DNA of 64,000 bases from Phaffia rhodozyma (taxonomy: Eukaryota; Basidiomycota; Tremellomycetes; Cystofilobasidiales; Mrakiaceae): NCBI GenBank assembly GCA_014706385.1, contig JACGZH010000004.1, positions 1-64,000 of the forward strand. The letters are read 5' to 3'. The position numbers and the translations under genes were made by a program. Positions 43,215 through 55,300 of the stretch are shown in pieces. Position 1 is the first letter of the stretch. Every line of letters begins with the position of its first letter. The notes under the pieces were generated by a model. It was given only the letters and a program-made list of their open reading frames with translations. It did not search any database and was not told the origin of the DNA.

Positions 43215-45124
43215 ATGGATTCTCACATCGCTCCTTCGTCGTCGTCGTCATCCTCTAGATTGACTACCACATTGTCGGTGTTTGATGTCCTATAGTCACA
43301 TTTGATTCCTGATGCGTCCCGTTCTGCACACTCACTCACGAGCCTTGTTCTCTCCGTTCGTCCAGACATCCTCTGCCCGTCCTCAACATCTCTGACCATC
43401 ACACCCGGACCAGGCTTCAACATCGGTCTGATAACTATAAAAGTACGGTGTCAGAGTCTTCTTCTTGGATTTTTCTCCTCAGGGACGTTGACAATACCAG
43501 TTTGTTCCGAAATCACAGTCGTAGGAGCTCTGATCGGTATTCAGAAAGGCAACGAGGTCGAGATCGTGAATTCATTTGAGCTCGCCCTCGTTGGCGATCA
43601 GCTTGAGAATAGCGGGATGGAAATCGACGGCGAAAGAGCACCGGGTGGAGATAAAGTTGAGGTAGACTGGGCGTTCTTTGAGGAGAGAACTGCAAGTTGT
43701 ATGTCCTGCATTCCTCTGAGCGTCTTCCAAAAAAACTCATGTGTCCCGCACTGTCACACCATGCTAAGGTTATTCGCCTTCCGGAATCGATTTGTTCTTG
43801 ATTTCCGTTTGGACAATGGTGTCACTCAAAAGTCAAACAGGTCTTCCCCACACTCGATCTCATTGGATGGTACTCTGTTGGGAACACGCCTTCACCAATA
43901 GATCGAATTCTTCACACTCAGGTTCGTCTTCAACTTGCTATCCATCGAGCATACAGTCGGCCGACTCCGTTGTGTTCTCAATCCTTTCCTCTATTTCTCT
44001 TCTTTTCCTTTTAAAGTTTCAAGCAAGAGTCGAATCCGCACTCTTCCTTCAGCTAGATACTTTATCTCCCCAATTGTCCTCAGACTCATCATCATCTGAA
44101 CAAGATAACAAAGAACAGGACCTTCCTGTAGATCTCTATCAAACCGTTCACCTCGCTGGCGCCGCGTCTGCAACCACGGCCGAAGGACCGACACTCGCCA
44201 AAGAACATGATTCACAAAAGACTTGGTCGTTCGAAAAGATCAGCTGGAGGATCAAGACAGGAGAAGCCGAACGGATCGCTGTAGAAGGTATCGGAAAGGC
44301 CGGGCCAGACTTGCTAGGTGATACAGGTGGAACCTCTCGTTCGTTCCTCTAAGGCTTTTTTTTAATTTAAAATATTTGAATTTATTTGGTCACTCTCGAT
44401 CAGCCCGAACTCACCTCTTTGAAACGTACCATGTTGGGCGCCGAATTTATCAAAAGTGATGGTCCCCGTTCGAAACGCGCTTCAAAAACTATCGAATCGG
44501 ACCCAGCTCATAGTGAGCTATCTCGACGGCTGTCTCCGAGGAGACCTCCGTGTCGATCAGGAAGTCCTTCGGGAGATAGAATCTCTCCTTGGAGGTCTTC
44601 CGGTTGACGGAGGTCACGCCTTTAGAGAAGAATTCGACATGGTCAGTTCGCGAATCGCTTCCTCGACCTCATTGATCTCGACCCGTTCGATCTTTTGTCT
44701 GATTCTTTTGTCTTTGACTTTATCTTTTTATTCTTTGTTCTATCATGTTTCGTTCTTGATTCTCTCCTTTTCCTCTCTGTCTCCTTCAATTGGATAAACT
44801 CAATATAGGAATGCGCCGACACCATGTTGACAAATTATTTGTCAGCATTAACAAAATCCCTACACGCTATGAACAGTGTGAGTTCCTCCTTGTTTTCTCA
44901 TCCTGATATCAGTGCCTTTCCTTTCGACCAAACCTACCGCACTTCCTGACGCCGGTTTGAGCATTTCCCGACATCTAATAATCATCCAGACGACCGACAA
45001 GTTCACCTTCCTTCACACATCTTCACACGAACGTGGTCCAGGAGGGATATCATCTGTAGGGGGGCTCAATTCGACCGACGGATCGTCTGCAAGACGATCG
45101 GTTGGAAGTCGAAAGAAAGTTTGA
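43215..45124 (+). CDS. CSN6: COP9 signalosome subunit 6 (MPN protein)
   Basis: Scaffold subunit of the COP9 signalosome, which removes Nedd8/Rub1 from cullins. Exon 1 starts MDSHIAPS with a Ser run. Splicing then gives VHPLPVLNISDHHTRTRLQH, the family's opening strand and helix. VVGALIGIQKGNEVEIVNSF and an extended loop with WAFFEERTAS follow. KVKQVFPTLDLIGWYSVG and PSPIDRILHTQ complete the MPN core. Later come ESALFLQLDT, FEKISWRIKTGEAERIAVEG and a C-terminal helical part, VPVRNALQKLSNRTQLIVSY and VLREIESLLGGLP, then TMLTNYLSALTKSLHAMNS. The JAMM metal-binding histidines are absent, as expected for CSN6. The GEAERIAVE segment distinguishes it from Rpn8 and eIF3f. Boundaries of exons near 43445-43530 are uncertain. 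Confidence 0.86.
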
Positions 45125-45388
45125 TTAGATCGCCCCAAAAGAAAAACAATCCCCTTTTTATACTCCTACTCCTTCTCCTCCTTGCTCTTGTTTCTCCTTG
45201 AGCTTCCTCTCTCTTCACTCTTCCTGCATCCAACTATTCTGACTGGATCGATAGGCTTTCCTTCATGAGAGAGAGGAAAGTAGATATATACATATATGTT
45301 TTGCATCCTTGCTAGGCGCGATTGATTACCAGTAATATACATATATAAGTCTTTCTTTTCTCAAGTTATAGACAAGTATGTCTGACGA

Positions 45389-46223
45389 CTATCGACCCTT
45401 GTTCTTCGTTTGTCTATCGAAAACAAGTTCAAATAAGAGAAGGAAGGCGTTGTTAATGTTTCGTGATTTGAGCCTTGCATGTTTTTTTCGAATCCACACA
45501 GAAAGAATGGGAAGAACGAACCGGAAAGTAAAGTCTTTTCGGGTGTGAGCAAACTCGCCAAGCTTGTGACCGATCATTTCTTCAGTGACGTTCACTGGAA
45601 GATACTGTGTCGCAACAAATCAAGACGAAAGAAAGGAAAGGCATCAACACAAGTCTTTCACTGATATACGAGCAAATAATGAATTATAAGTAGAACAATC
45701 AAAGCAGAAAAGAGTACGAACCCGACGACCGTTGTGAACCTCGAACTTCAGCCTTTCAGATCGATAGCGAAAGAAAAAGAAAGGCGTTAACGACGTCACT
45801 CAAGTTGACAAAGGTACTCAAGAGCGTCCAATCAAACTACGAGGCTATCTGAGTCACTCGGATAATCTTTTCAGACATGTCTGACAAGACAGTCTCCGAA
45901 TGCTCGATCTGGTCTCGAAGAACTCGCAATTTGACTTCAAGTGGGTTCGAACGTGAACTTACCCGACAAAGGATGGCACGATAGTCGCGTTTCGAGCTTG
46001 CGTCCTGATGGGAGTCATCGTCTTCGCATGCTCGGCCAAATTGGGGAACGGTGGGAAGTAAGGACCTGAAGGAAGACCAAGAAAGAGTCACGAAAGAGGA
46101 AGAGAAAACGGTCAGTTGAGGCAGATCTGCGAGTCGACTAAATCGGAAAATTCGACCAGAGCGAAGAATGAAGAGCGGACCTTTCCAGGCCGATCTTGCC
46201 ATACGAGACACGGTGGGGATCAT
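45389..46223 (-). CDS. RSM19: Mitochondrial ribosomal protein uS19m
   Basis: A roughly 94-residue small-subunit protein assembled from five exons that join cleanly in frame: MIPTVSRMARSAWKG; PYFPPFPNLAEHAKTMTPIR and TQARNATIVPSFVG; LKFEVHNGRR; YLPVNVTEEMIGHKLGEFAH and TRKDFTFR; QTKNKGR with the stop at 45389. SRSxWKGP, the ILPxFVG-like TIVPSFVG, VHNGR and GHKLGEFAxTR are the hallmarks of bacterial and mitochondrial S19. The protein binds 18S-type mitochondrial rRNA in the small-subunit head. Donors include GTAAGTTC after FVG and GTTCGT twice. Its gene is antisense-neighbour to CSN6 (convergent). Confidence 0.93.
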
Positions 46224-46463
46224 GCTGAAGCAAAGGGAACGGCAAGTCCGATGATATGGATGGTCACAGAAGGAGAGCTGTAGATGTTTCCAGACAGACG
46301 TAGGGAAGGGATACATCATGCATTATGACGGGTTCCTAGAAACTCATGATCTATGCATTTAGAGAGGTTCACTTGTTCTGATATCTCTTGATCGTTCCAT
46401 CTACTCGACGTTATCTATCCATCCCATCAACCAACTTCTAAGAGAGAGCTTTGTCCGTTGAAG

Positions 46464-49331
46464 ATGTCAACGTTGAGGAAACCAGAAGAACTATTTGAGT
46501 GGCTTACAGTAGATCTAGCCTTTCCCGCGTCTCAGACCTTGAAGCTCTCCCAGTTCACTCGGTAGGTCTATGTTCGAGCTTATTCATATGTGTGTCCGAC
46601 TGTTGTGTTTATCTTTTGATCACCGGTCTGTTCCATATAAAACATCCAGACTATGTCGAGGGTCTCTTCATCTACTACTCCATTTGCTTTCGCTTCATCT
46701 TCTTGGCATAGTGCCGACATTGCGCACCAGGTCTGAGCTTCATCGGTAGGTGTAATTTTTACTGAGCTTGATTCTTTCGAACCTAAGTCCAGAGCTGAGA
46801 GTTCTCTCGACTGCACGCGTACCATAGTTTTCAGGCACTTTCAATTTCCAATCAGCTTCCTGGTCCAACGCGATCACTTCTGTTTCCCTCGGAATCTTCC
46901 TACGCAACCTGTCATCGAACTCATGCTCACATGTTGCGTCTCTGTGACAAGCTGGCGAAAGCACAGAAAGAGTTGAACTCGATACTGGCCCTTACTCAGG
47001 ACGGAGAGAGGTCGAGAGATCAAGAGAAAGAGAGAGGCGTAAGGCAGAGTGGAAGATTGAAGGTACTGGAGGAAACAAAAATCGGGTGGATTGAAACTTG
47101 GGAGAGATTGGAAAAACTAAGAGGAATGGATGCAGCAGAATCAGGAACCACCAGTTTGGACCATATTGTGCGTCTCTACTTTCCTCACATCTGCTAATAC
47201 TCACATACTGTACCATTTCCTCGAGGAATACGCATATCAGAAAAAGTCTTGAGAATCTGACAAATGCTTCGGGCTATCTCTTGTTAACCGTATAGATACT
47301 TCAAAAAGTACTCGATCAACTGACTCGATTTGTGGACTCAGCTACCAAATCAAAATCGCGCGCTACACAGTATCCTACTTCATTGGACATATTCAACATA
47401 CGTGATCTGTTCGAACCACTGAAAGAATGGATCACCAAGATAAACCATCGAAGAGAAAGGCATGTTATTTCTTCGTTCATCCGATTGGTTACAATATGAA
47501 CTTACACATGCTGTGTTATTCTCTTGAGCAGAGCGGAACGACAAGATACAAAGGGTGGTGATAATACTCTAGAGATGGATCATCTTTCCGATACTCTCTT
47601 TGTATGTAGCGAATGGAAGAGTAACATACACGTTCAAAATTATCTCATAAAGAGTTTGACTGATGTACTGGCTTGCCGTTGATACGAATAGGACCTTCAT
47701 AGACTCCACATCGAACTTGCTGGCCGCTCTTTCTCAAAAACACAGTCTTCCGCAAAACTAAGTTCTGATATGGAACCGGAGAGACCAGCAGAGGATTTTG
47801 TTGGTCATAACCAGAGAAACTACAGACTCAAGTGGGAAGAAAAGCTGAGGAGACGATTAGAAGACAGGTATAATGGTGATCAGGACAAGGTTCAAGAAAA
47901 GATGTTAGTACTCGTAATCTCCCGAATACAGCCTTCTTCATACCCGGTGTCACTCATCATGTCAGTGGCGGCAATCACTGACAGTTAGAAGTTGTGTTTT
48001 GGGTGTCACCTCTTTGGAATCACGCTACAGGAAATCTGTACTTCAGAAGGTTCAGCAGAGAACAGACATAGCGTTCGAGAAACAGATAAATCAAACATCA
48101 ATAGAAGCTATAATGAACAACAGATCCATCGATGCTGTCAAGTTGAACAACCTGAAGAAAGTTTGGAAGGGGAGAGAGGAGAGGAAGTTATATCTTGACG
48201 CACTGGATGTTCAATGGGTAGGTCTCCCGTTTCTCTGAACCCCACCTCATTTTTGTATTATAATTATTTTCCTCCTACTGATCGTCGGATGCCATGAGAC
48301 AGCGCAAGATCACGAGAGATGTTTACTCGCTATTACAAGTCCATGAGCGCCTTGTCCAATCAATATCTCAACACACACAGTCGGTCTGTCCTCTCACTTG
48401 GCCATCTTGTGTCTCTAATATCTCTTTTCGACGCGCTCTCGATTAGTCCAGCATCTACTTACCTCTTGTTGTCGTTTCTGTCGATTTGACCAGATCGACA
48501 AAACATGTATCGTTCGAGACAATGTCCTTGACGCAATTCGTTCATCGATAGTTGGGCTTGAAGTCGAGCTTGAGAATCAAGTCAGTCAAACGTGTCAGAA
48601 GGAAGACGCAACCTCAGGTCACCCGAATGCTCGTACAAAGAACGGTTTGCAGGAAGAGGTATTTGGAAAGCTGGCAGAATTGGTTTGTCTAATGCCGATT
48701 TGTTGTCGGTCTTTATCTTCCATTCACTGACCATACTGGTCCTTCCGACAAATGCTCCGTCTTGATAATGATCCAAAGACATTCGAAGGAAAGGTCTTGG
48801 TCATGGAACGAGCTCTGCGCGAAAGAGCAGCTCTGACAAAAATGATTGACGCACTGGGACACTTTCGAGAAGCGCTTACGGCTGCTGAGAAGTTTGTAGA
48901 CACCAACACTTGTGAGATTCTTAGTTTCTGCGCCGCTCTCCCGCGCTTCCTCTTTTCGAGCCCGAGTCAGTCTTTCAGTTTCTCGACGGACATAGTTGCT
49001 TATATCGTGATCTCCCTTATAATTTTCTTCGAAATAGTGTTGAATACAGAAAATTCTCAATCCATGAAATGGAAATCTCAACTGGATAAGCTTCATGATG
49101 CGCTCTCTCAGAGGTCGCTAGACATCCAAGAGGCAGGCAAGGAGTTCAGTGTTTACAAACACGAGATGTACGTCCTTGATGATTTTCACTTTCTTGCCCA
49201 GTCCATGTCACAACAAGTCGCCTGGCTATCGAGTGTTACAAGTTGATGAGATGTTCGGTTGTGCCTTCTGTGGTGACAGGGATGCGTTGATGACTGGAAA
49301 AATAGGCCAGCGAGGCAAGAAACTGGGATAG
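46464..49331 (+). CDS. Coiled-coil protein, unrecognised
   Basis: A multi-exon protein beginning MSTLRKPEELFEWLTVDLAF. Exons are joined by short introns and are mostly Glu/Lys/Arg/Leu helical sequence: LRLCDKLAKAQKELNSILAL; KVLEETKIGWIETWERLEKL; ILQKVLDQLTRFVDSATK; GVTSLESRYRKSVLQKVQQR; LNNLKKVWKGREERKLYLDA; ELENQVSQTCQKE; MERALRERAALTKMIDALGH followed by FREALTAAEKF; and SQLDKLHDALSQRSLDIQEA. The last exon joins at GTACGT to give DALMTGKIGQRGKKLG and the stop at 49331. No catalytic motif is visible. Length, a short N-terminal globular part and continuous coiled coil resemble augmin (HAUS) or kinetochore subunits, but this is only a shape resemblance. Start ATG at 46464 is supported by the donor GTAGGTC about 100 bases later. 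Confidence 0.72.
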
Positions 49332-49796
49332 AGATAACGGAACTTCAGGATCTGGAGGCGCTCAGAGATGTATCATTTCAGGCTTTTCAATTTTCTGGAT
49401 TTCCACAAAGCTTATTCGCAGACCGAGCGCTACCCAGTACAAGAAACAGAGAAAGTTTGACCGATCAGGACTGCTAACTACGCATTTCATTGAGGGCAAG
49501 ACATCCATGCACCTGTCGGGGCAAGTTGTATTCATAGACGTGATATGTACCAACGTGCGAAGAGACAAGAACCAGAAGTGAGAGATATAATGGGAATATA
49601 GGCTCCATCTATATTTACGTACAACAATCGCGAGATAGAATATTCTAAAAAGATATCCCGAGAAGATATTTTGAATTCCTGCAGATGGAGGACACACGAG
49701 AATAAGGGAAGAAGAAGATGCAGACGGAAGGTGTAGCGAGAAGGAGGAAAAAGATGAAGGAAGAAAAAGATGAAGGAAGAAAGGCACCAGACGACT
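49332..49796. other. Convergent 3' spacer
   Basis: About 465 bp between the stop codons of the coiled-coil gene and CK2 alpha. It is A/G-rich with GATGAAGGAAGAAAAAGATG repeats at 49752-49780. No gene is recognised. Confidence 0.6.
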
Positions 49797-52025
49797 CTAT
49801 TCGACCATAGATTCCACTCCGTTCGTATCGGTCTTGATACCAGAAGCTGCAGCAGCGGCAGCGGCAGCTCGAACAGGCTCTGTGAGAATTGGTCGGATCG
49901 TTCGGTCAGTATACAGGGGAAGAAGAGATGACTAGGCAAAGAGAACACAGTGGTCTTATATCAACGAATTGAGAGAACAGACTAAAGTAAGGATGTTGTT
50001 GAGCTTCTTCGGCCGTTACTCGAGCCTGATGGTCAAATCTGATAAAAGGATAACAAGGATGAAGATGATGAGGTGTAAATCTAGCTATGAACACAGGGTT
50101 TATAAAAAGGAACAACGTATGTCAAGGCCGCTACACCGGACACATACCTCAATAGACAATCTAGGAAACTAAACGCTTCCGGGCTAGTATATCGCTGATT
50201 ATCGGCAGTCACAAATCTAGATACGGATAAAATCGCCAAAAGAGCATCCAAAGTCGTATGGAATTTTCAATCACATGCCTCGATACTGACAAAACCAAGC
50301 AACATGATATTGGAAAGAAATGGAACAAACCGAGACCATGATTTACGCGAATATCGGCCCAGAATATCGTCAAATATCGGATTGAGTTCTATGTCATATT
50401 TTTCCAGATACTGTATCAGTTGACGAAACCAAGAGAATCATACGGTCAGTTCATGAAAGCAGAGAACATGCATGATGATAGAAAATACAAGAGTGAACGG
50501 ACAGTGTATAGCTCATCAGTTCCCAAGACCTTGCATATCTTGACAAGCTGGTCATGGTTGTCGTGTCCGTGGAACTATTGTACCAGAAACCACACAAGAT
50601 GGTGAGCCGTCAGATGCTGCAAGCTCTAAATAGTCAGTACATTGCTTTACAAGAGGAAGAGCCAGGACGAACAAAAGGATCCTTCCTAAAGATCATGCTT
50701 GCCAGCATACATCCAAGACTCCACATATCTCTGACAGTCCACGACCAAGAAAAGATTGAGAGCAAGAAAGAATGGGGGTTGGACATTGAGGTCAACTTCC
50801 ATTACGTCGAAACGGAAGTCAGGTATGATATCGACGCACAAACTATAATCGTATTCTTGAAAATCGACAAGGAGCTCTGGTCCTTTAAAGCATCTAGACG
50901 CGACTCGAACATTGTACTCGGTTCCAGGATGATAGAACTCTGCTAATCCCCAGTCGATCAATCTCAGCTGAACGTGATGGCCGCGGTATGGAAATTCCCA
51001 GAACGAATGTATTAAGCTACAAGGGTTATTGAGAGAGAAAAGAAGGATGGACGACGAACAGAACGTTTTTCATGGTCGATCATGACGTTATGTGGCTTTA
51101 CATCTCGATGCATGATCCCTTTAGAATGGCAGAAGTCGAGGGCCTGCGTACGTAGGAAAAGGTAGATACGGCATGGTATGATAATATGGTGGACAGTCAA
51201 CATCGATGAATCGTACGACTCAGGAGTGGATGCGACACACCTTGAGGAGCTCAAAAATGTAGTATCGGACATCAAAGTCGGTAAAAGTTGGGTAGAGTGT
51301 CTTGAAGTCGATGTTGTTGATATATTCGAAGACTATGGATGGTGTCTTTGACTAGAGACCCAGGAGGGAAATTCAAATCGATCAGGTTTGATGAACAAAG
51401 ATCTGCTAGTTGGATGGATGACCATGCCACCACCAGCTGGAAACATAGATAGTCTAACTCACCTGGACGTCTCGAACAACATCTAGCAGTTCGATCACAT
51501 TCACTCCTCCTCGTAAACACAACAAGATTTGAATCTCTCGTTTGATCTTTTTTTTTTTGACAGGCTTCAGGGTTTTAATGACACATCTTTCATTTGTTGA
51601 TAAGATGACTCCTTGAAAGACCTGAGCTCAAGCAGACGCGAGTGATAGTCAGAGAAAGATCTCTAGGAAGAGCCGAGGTTGAGATGATCAGGTGGAACGT
51701 ACTTCAGAGTATTTTCCTCGACCAACTTTCCGAATGATCTCATAGTGATCTTGATTACCCCAGGTGACTTGAAGATTGTCTAAGAGTGAGAGACAACGGC
51801 CGGATGAATGTCTTGTCGTCACTCTAAAGAACAGAGAAAGCAAGACGACTTGACCAACCATAATCCCAATGTTCGGGTCCTAACTGCTCGTTCGCATCGG
51901 CGTAAACCTTGGACTAATCAAAAAAGCAGAAGGCAGAAAGAAAAAGACCAAACATCAATCTGGATTACTTCTAACTCAAACACACCACAAGAGGTAGCAC
52001 TCACGATGGATTTACCGTCGGGCAT
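49797..52025 (-). CDS. CKA1: Casein kinase 2 catalytic (alpha) subunit
   Basis: Constitutive Ser/Thr kinase that phosphorylates acidic sites in nucleus and cytosol. Exon 1 is MPDGKSI (donor GTGAGTG), joined to [18 protein letters not shown], the CK2-specific N-terminal segment. Next come [20 protein letters not shown] and GKYSEVFQGV (glycine loop), the Lys-rich KPVKKKK cluster after the catalytic-Lys strand, and [20 protein letters not shown] (catalytic loop). [20 protein letters not shown] and [18 protein letters not shown] follow; DWG in place of DFG is diagnostic. Further exons give [40 protein letters not shown] and [20 protein letters not shown]. The tail is [19 protein letters not shown], ending MVE at 49797. 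At least ten introns are present. It is divergent from the sterol glucosyltransferase gene. Confidence 0.96.
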
Positions 52026-52365
52026 ACCTTCCTTAAGAATTCAATGAAGACTTGATCAACGTTGAACACAACGGCATCAATCGCTGCAGGCACCGATGTC
52101 GACCAGCCGGCCGGCGGGCTGGTTACGACCAATTGATTACGCGTCACATCCGGATATTGCTACAAACACGTGACTAGGACGGCGTTAGCTGACGTAATTA
52201 TCGATCGATAACCGGCCCCTTGTCCGGCGTTGAGTAACACCTTCTGTTTCAGCTTCGAGTGAGGTGAGTTGAAAAACGTGTTGGTACTTTCTGATCTGAC
52301 AACCATTCTCATCTTTCTCATCCGTTCTATCTGTAGTGTCAACTCCGATCAAACACAGTCTTCAT
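52026..52365. promoter_or_regulatory. Divergent promoter, CK2 alpha / sterol glucosyltransferase
   Basis: A 340-bp interval between two divergent ATGs must hold both promoters and 5' leaders. CCGGCCGGCGGGC near 52107 is GC-rich. An acceptor-like CTATCTGTAG near 52328-52336 hints that the glucosyltransferase leader may be spliced. Confidence 0.55.
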
Positions 52366-55300
52366 ATGTCGTCCTCGGGTACGTCGTTTAACGATGGAAA
52401 GGATCTTCGTTCCTCTCCGGAGACGATCTCGCCAGTTGCAGATTCTGGGAACGATAGTGACGCTTCGGCTGAGCAGGGTCAACCTCCGATAAGATTCCAG
52501 GCGATCAGCCCTCCCGAATCAAAGCAATATCTCCCAATGTACAAGTCTGCGCTCCCTCCCATGTTTCATATGATCTCCCAGATTGCCCAGTCCAACGATA
52601 TGAAGGATCAGCCCTCGCACACATCTGTCTCGTCTATGGATTTCTCCGACATTGAATCCGAAGTGCAATCACCTGTTGCAGGCGGAGATGATGACTGGGT
52701 TTCTCCGTTTATCCTTCATAAGCAAAAGAATGGTATGAACCACATCAGCGAAGCGATCGGGGATGATGATGATGATGATGATGAAGTAGAAAATCAAGAA
52801 GAGATGGTTGATCAGTTGGGTACCATGCCTGGCCAGGGAGATATACATCGGCACTCCGTTTTCAGGTCACCCTCTTTGGATTCGCAGGACCTCGCAGCAC
52901 GACTTGCTCAGCTCAGCGTGTCCAATTTCGTTGGTTCGTCTGGTCCTGAAACAGTTGACGAATATTCGGGAGCTGGAGAGAACGGTTCGAACGAATCTTC
53001 CACGCGAATGAGCGATCAGAAGTCTACATCCGAAGAGGATGAATTGACAGACGAGGAGAAGATGGATGCCATTGTCGACGTGTTTGGCGAGTACGTCAAA
53101 CCCGGAGAGGAAAAGTTTGTCTCCGAAACCAAAGGGGGATTCTTCAGGTACGTATCTATCGTTACACGAATTACGGCCGAGCCAGCTCAGGACTAAGCCT
53201 CCTTCGTCACTTTTTAGAGGGGTGGTTATTCTGGGAAACTTCTGTAAGTATCCCTCGACGGTGACGATCTCCAAAATACATATGATCTGTATACCATCAG
53301 CCGTTCTGACAAGAAGATGGTATTTGTTTCATCTAGATTTGACGACCCATAGGTTAACTTTCAACGCCATCATTCCTTCACCAAAGTTACTGGAGAGGAT
53401 ACAAGGAAGCAATTCATCGAGAGACTCGGCTTCGATGATTATCAAAGCAGGCCCGGTAACCGTACACCGGAATAGCCCCTACAAGAAGAAGAAGAAGGTC
53501 TGGCTAGAGCTGGGACATGATACTTGTAGTGTTTATCCAGTAAGAGATCTTTTGCTTGCTGAATGTTCATCCGTTATCTCAATTCTATCGTAGCTGAGAC
53601 ATTCAGAACACGACAACGATACTTATCGTTCCATCAACTCCAGGACGCTTCCGAAGAAGGAAGAACAAGACCCTTCTATACTGTATTGCGTTCGTCGATC
53701 TTAGCCTCTTTCGTCCATGTTATTTCGTTTATATAACGTGTGCATCGTTTTCACAGTCTCATCTTGCAAGCAGATCTTGCCGGACGACCCTGAAGATCCG
53801 CTCAGCATCAGAATCGTTTGTATGTCCGATACATATCGACTTCGTTAACATCTGATAACTAATCTACGGATGCGCCTCAATCATTTCCTCAACTAGATAC
53901 GTCTCCTCGTCGGGGCGTCCTTGAAACACGCCGGTTTACTTTTGACACTCGGGAAGCAACCCTCTCCTGGCGCCGGGAATTTGAAGGAGCTTTTTTCCAT
54001 ATCGAACGTATGCGGCTCATACAACGCAAGTCGACTTCACAAAAAGAGGATTCGGAATCTTCTGCAGAGAGCGCTGGGTTTGGTAAGAAAGAAGACTGGG
54101 ATCGAATCAAGATCAGTATTCCTCTTGAACGAATCGTCAAACACGAAACCAGCAACTACATGGCTTTTGCGTCCTTGCTCATACTTTCCGTCGATAACCG
54201 ACCCTCCGCAGATTATCTCTCAGATTCAACATCGCCTTCGTCTATTCCTACCGCTGGACGCGAATCTCTAGTCAAAATCCAGTTTACCTGTCTTGCTTCT
54301 CATATGTTCTTCATCGAAGCGTTCCAGAACTCGTTGGAGCTCGCTCAACAGAGAACGGATGCCCAGGGAAAGATTAGCGCCCGTCCAATGTTGGATTTCA
54401 GTGGTTCGTCGAAGCATTTCATGAAAAAATCGATCGGCCTATCAGAGTCAGATGAGGACAAAGAAGAAGACGAGGACGAGGAAGATGAGGATGAATCGAT
54501 CGATCGAGAGGCAGGCGAGAAACTTTCGAAATTGAGAGCAATCTTTGGGTTAAGCAAGTCTGAGCCAATGTGGGGTAAGGCACTTTCTTCGTTCTCTCGA
54601 GCTTGGTATCCTCTACTCTCGTCTCTGGTTTGCTGATTATGTATCACCGTTGGCACTAATTACCTGTGGCCGCAATTTATTCAGCTACTCGTTGTGGGTT
54701 GTCCAAAGGCCTGTTAGTCCTTTACGGTCAACTCTTCGTCAGCTCTCGATACATAGGATTTTATCGCAAGAAATTAGCCAATACAACGATGGTACGCTTT
54801 GACAGTATCTTTTCCTCAATGCCTCCTGAGAATCCATTTGCTGATCAAGAAATCCTACCCATTCGATCAAATCAGCACCGATTTCCTATTCAGGACGTGA
54901 GAGGCGCTATCTCATCGTCTAACTTCCACATCGCCATGAAAGAATTTACTTTACAGATAGTCGGACATTCCGACATGCACTTCAACTTTACGACTAAAGT
55001 TTTACGAGATGAGGTGAGCGTATATATCTATAGCATACGATCGAGCCAACGAAATGTTTATGAGTCTCATCATCTTTTTTACGACCGAAGGCAATTGGAA
55101 GAATCAACTCGGCAATTGAACAAAAGAGCAAGAACACCCCCACAAGTACTCCTCGACCGCTCGAAAATGCTCTCGATCCGAACGAGGACGACATTGTTTC
55201 TCAAGCATCTAAAACGTCTGAATCCTGCAATGAATACATGCGCTCTGTTCGAGAAGAGCATAATCAATCAGGCAAGCAGATCGACCCGCATCGATCAAAG

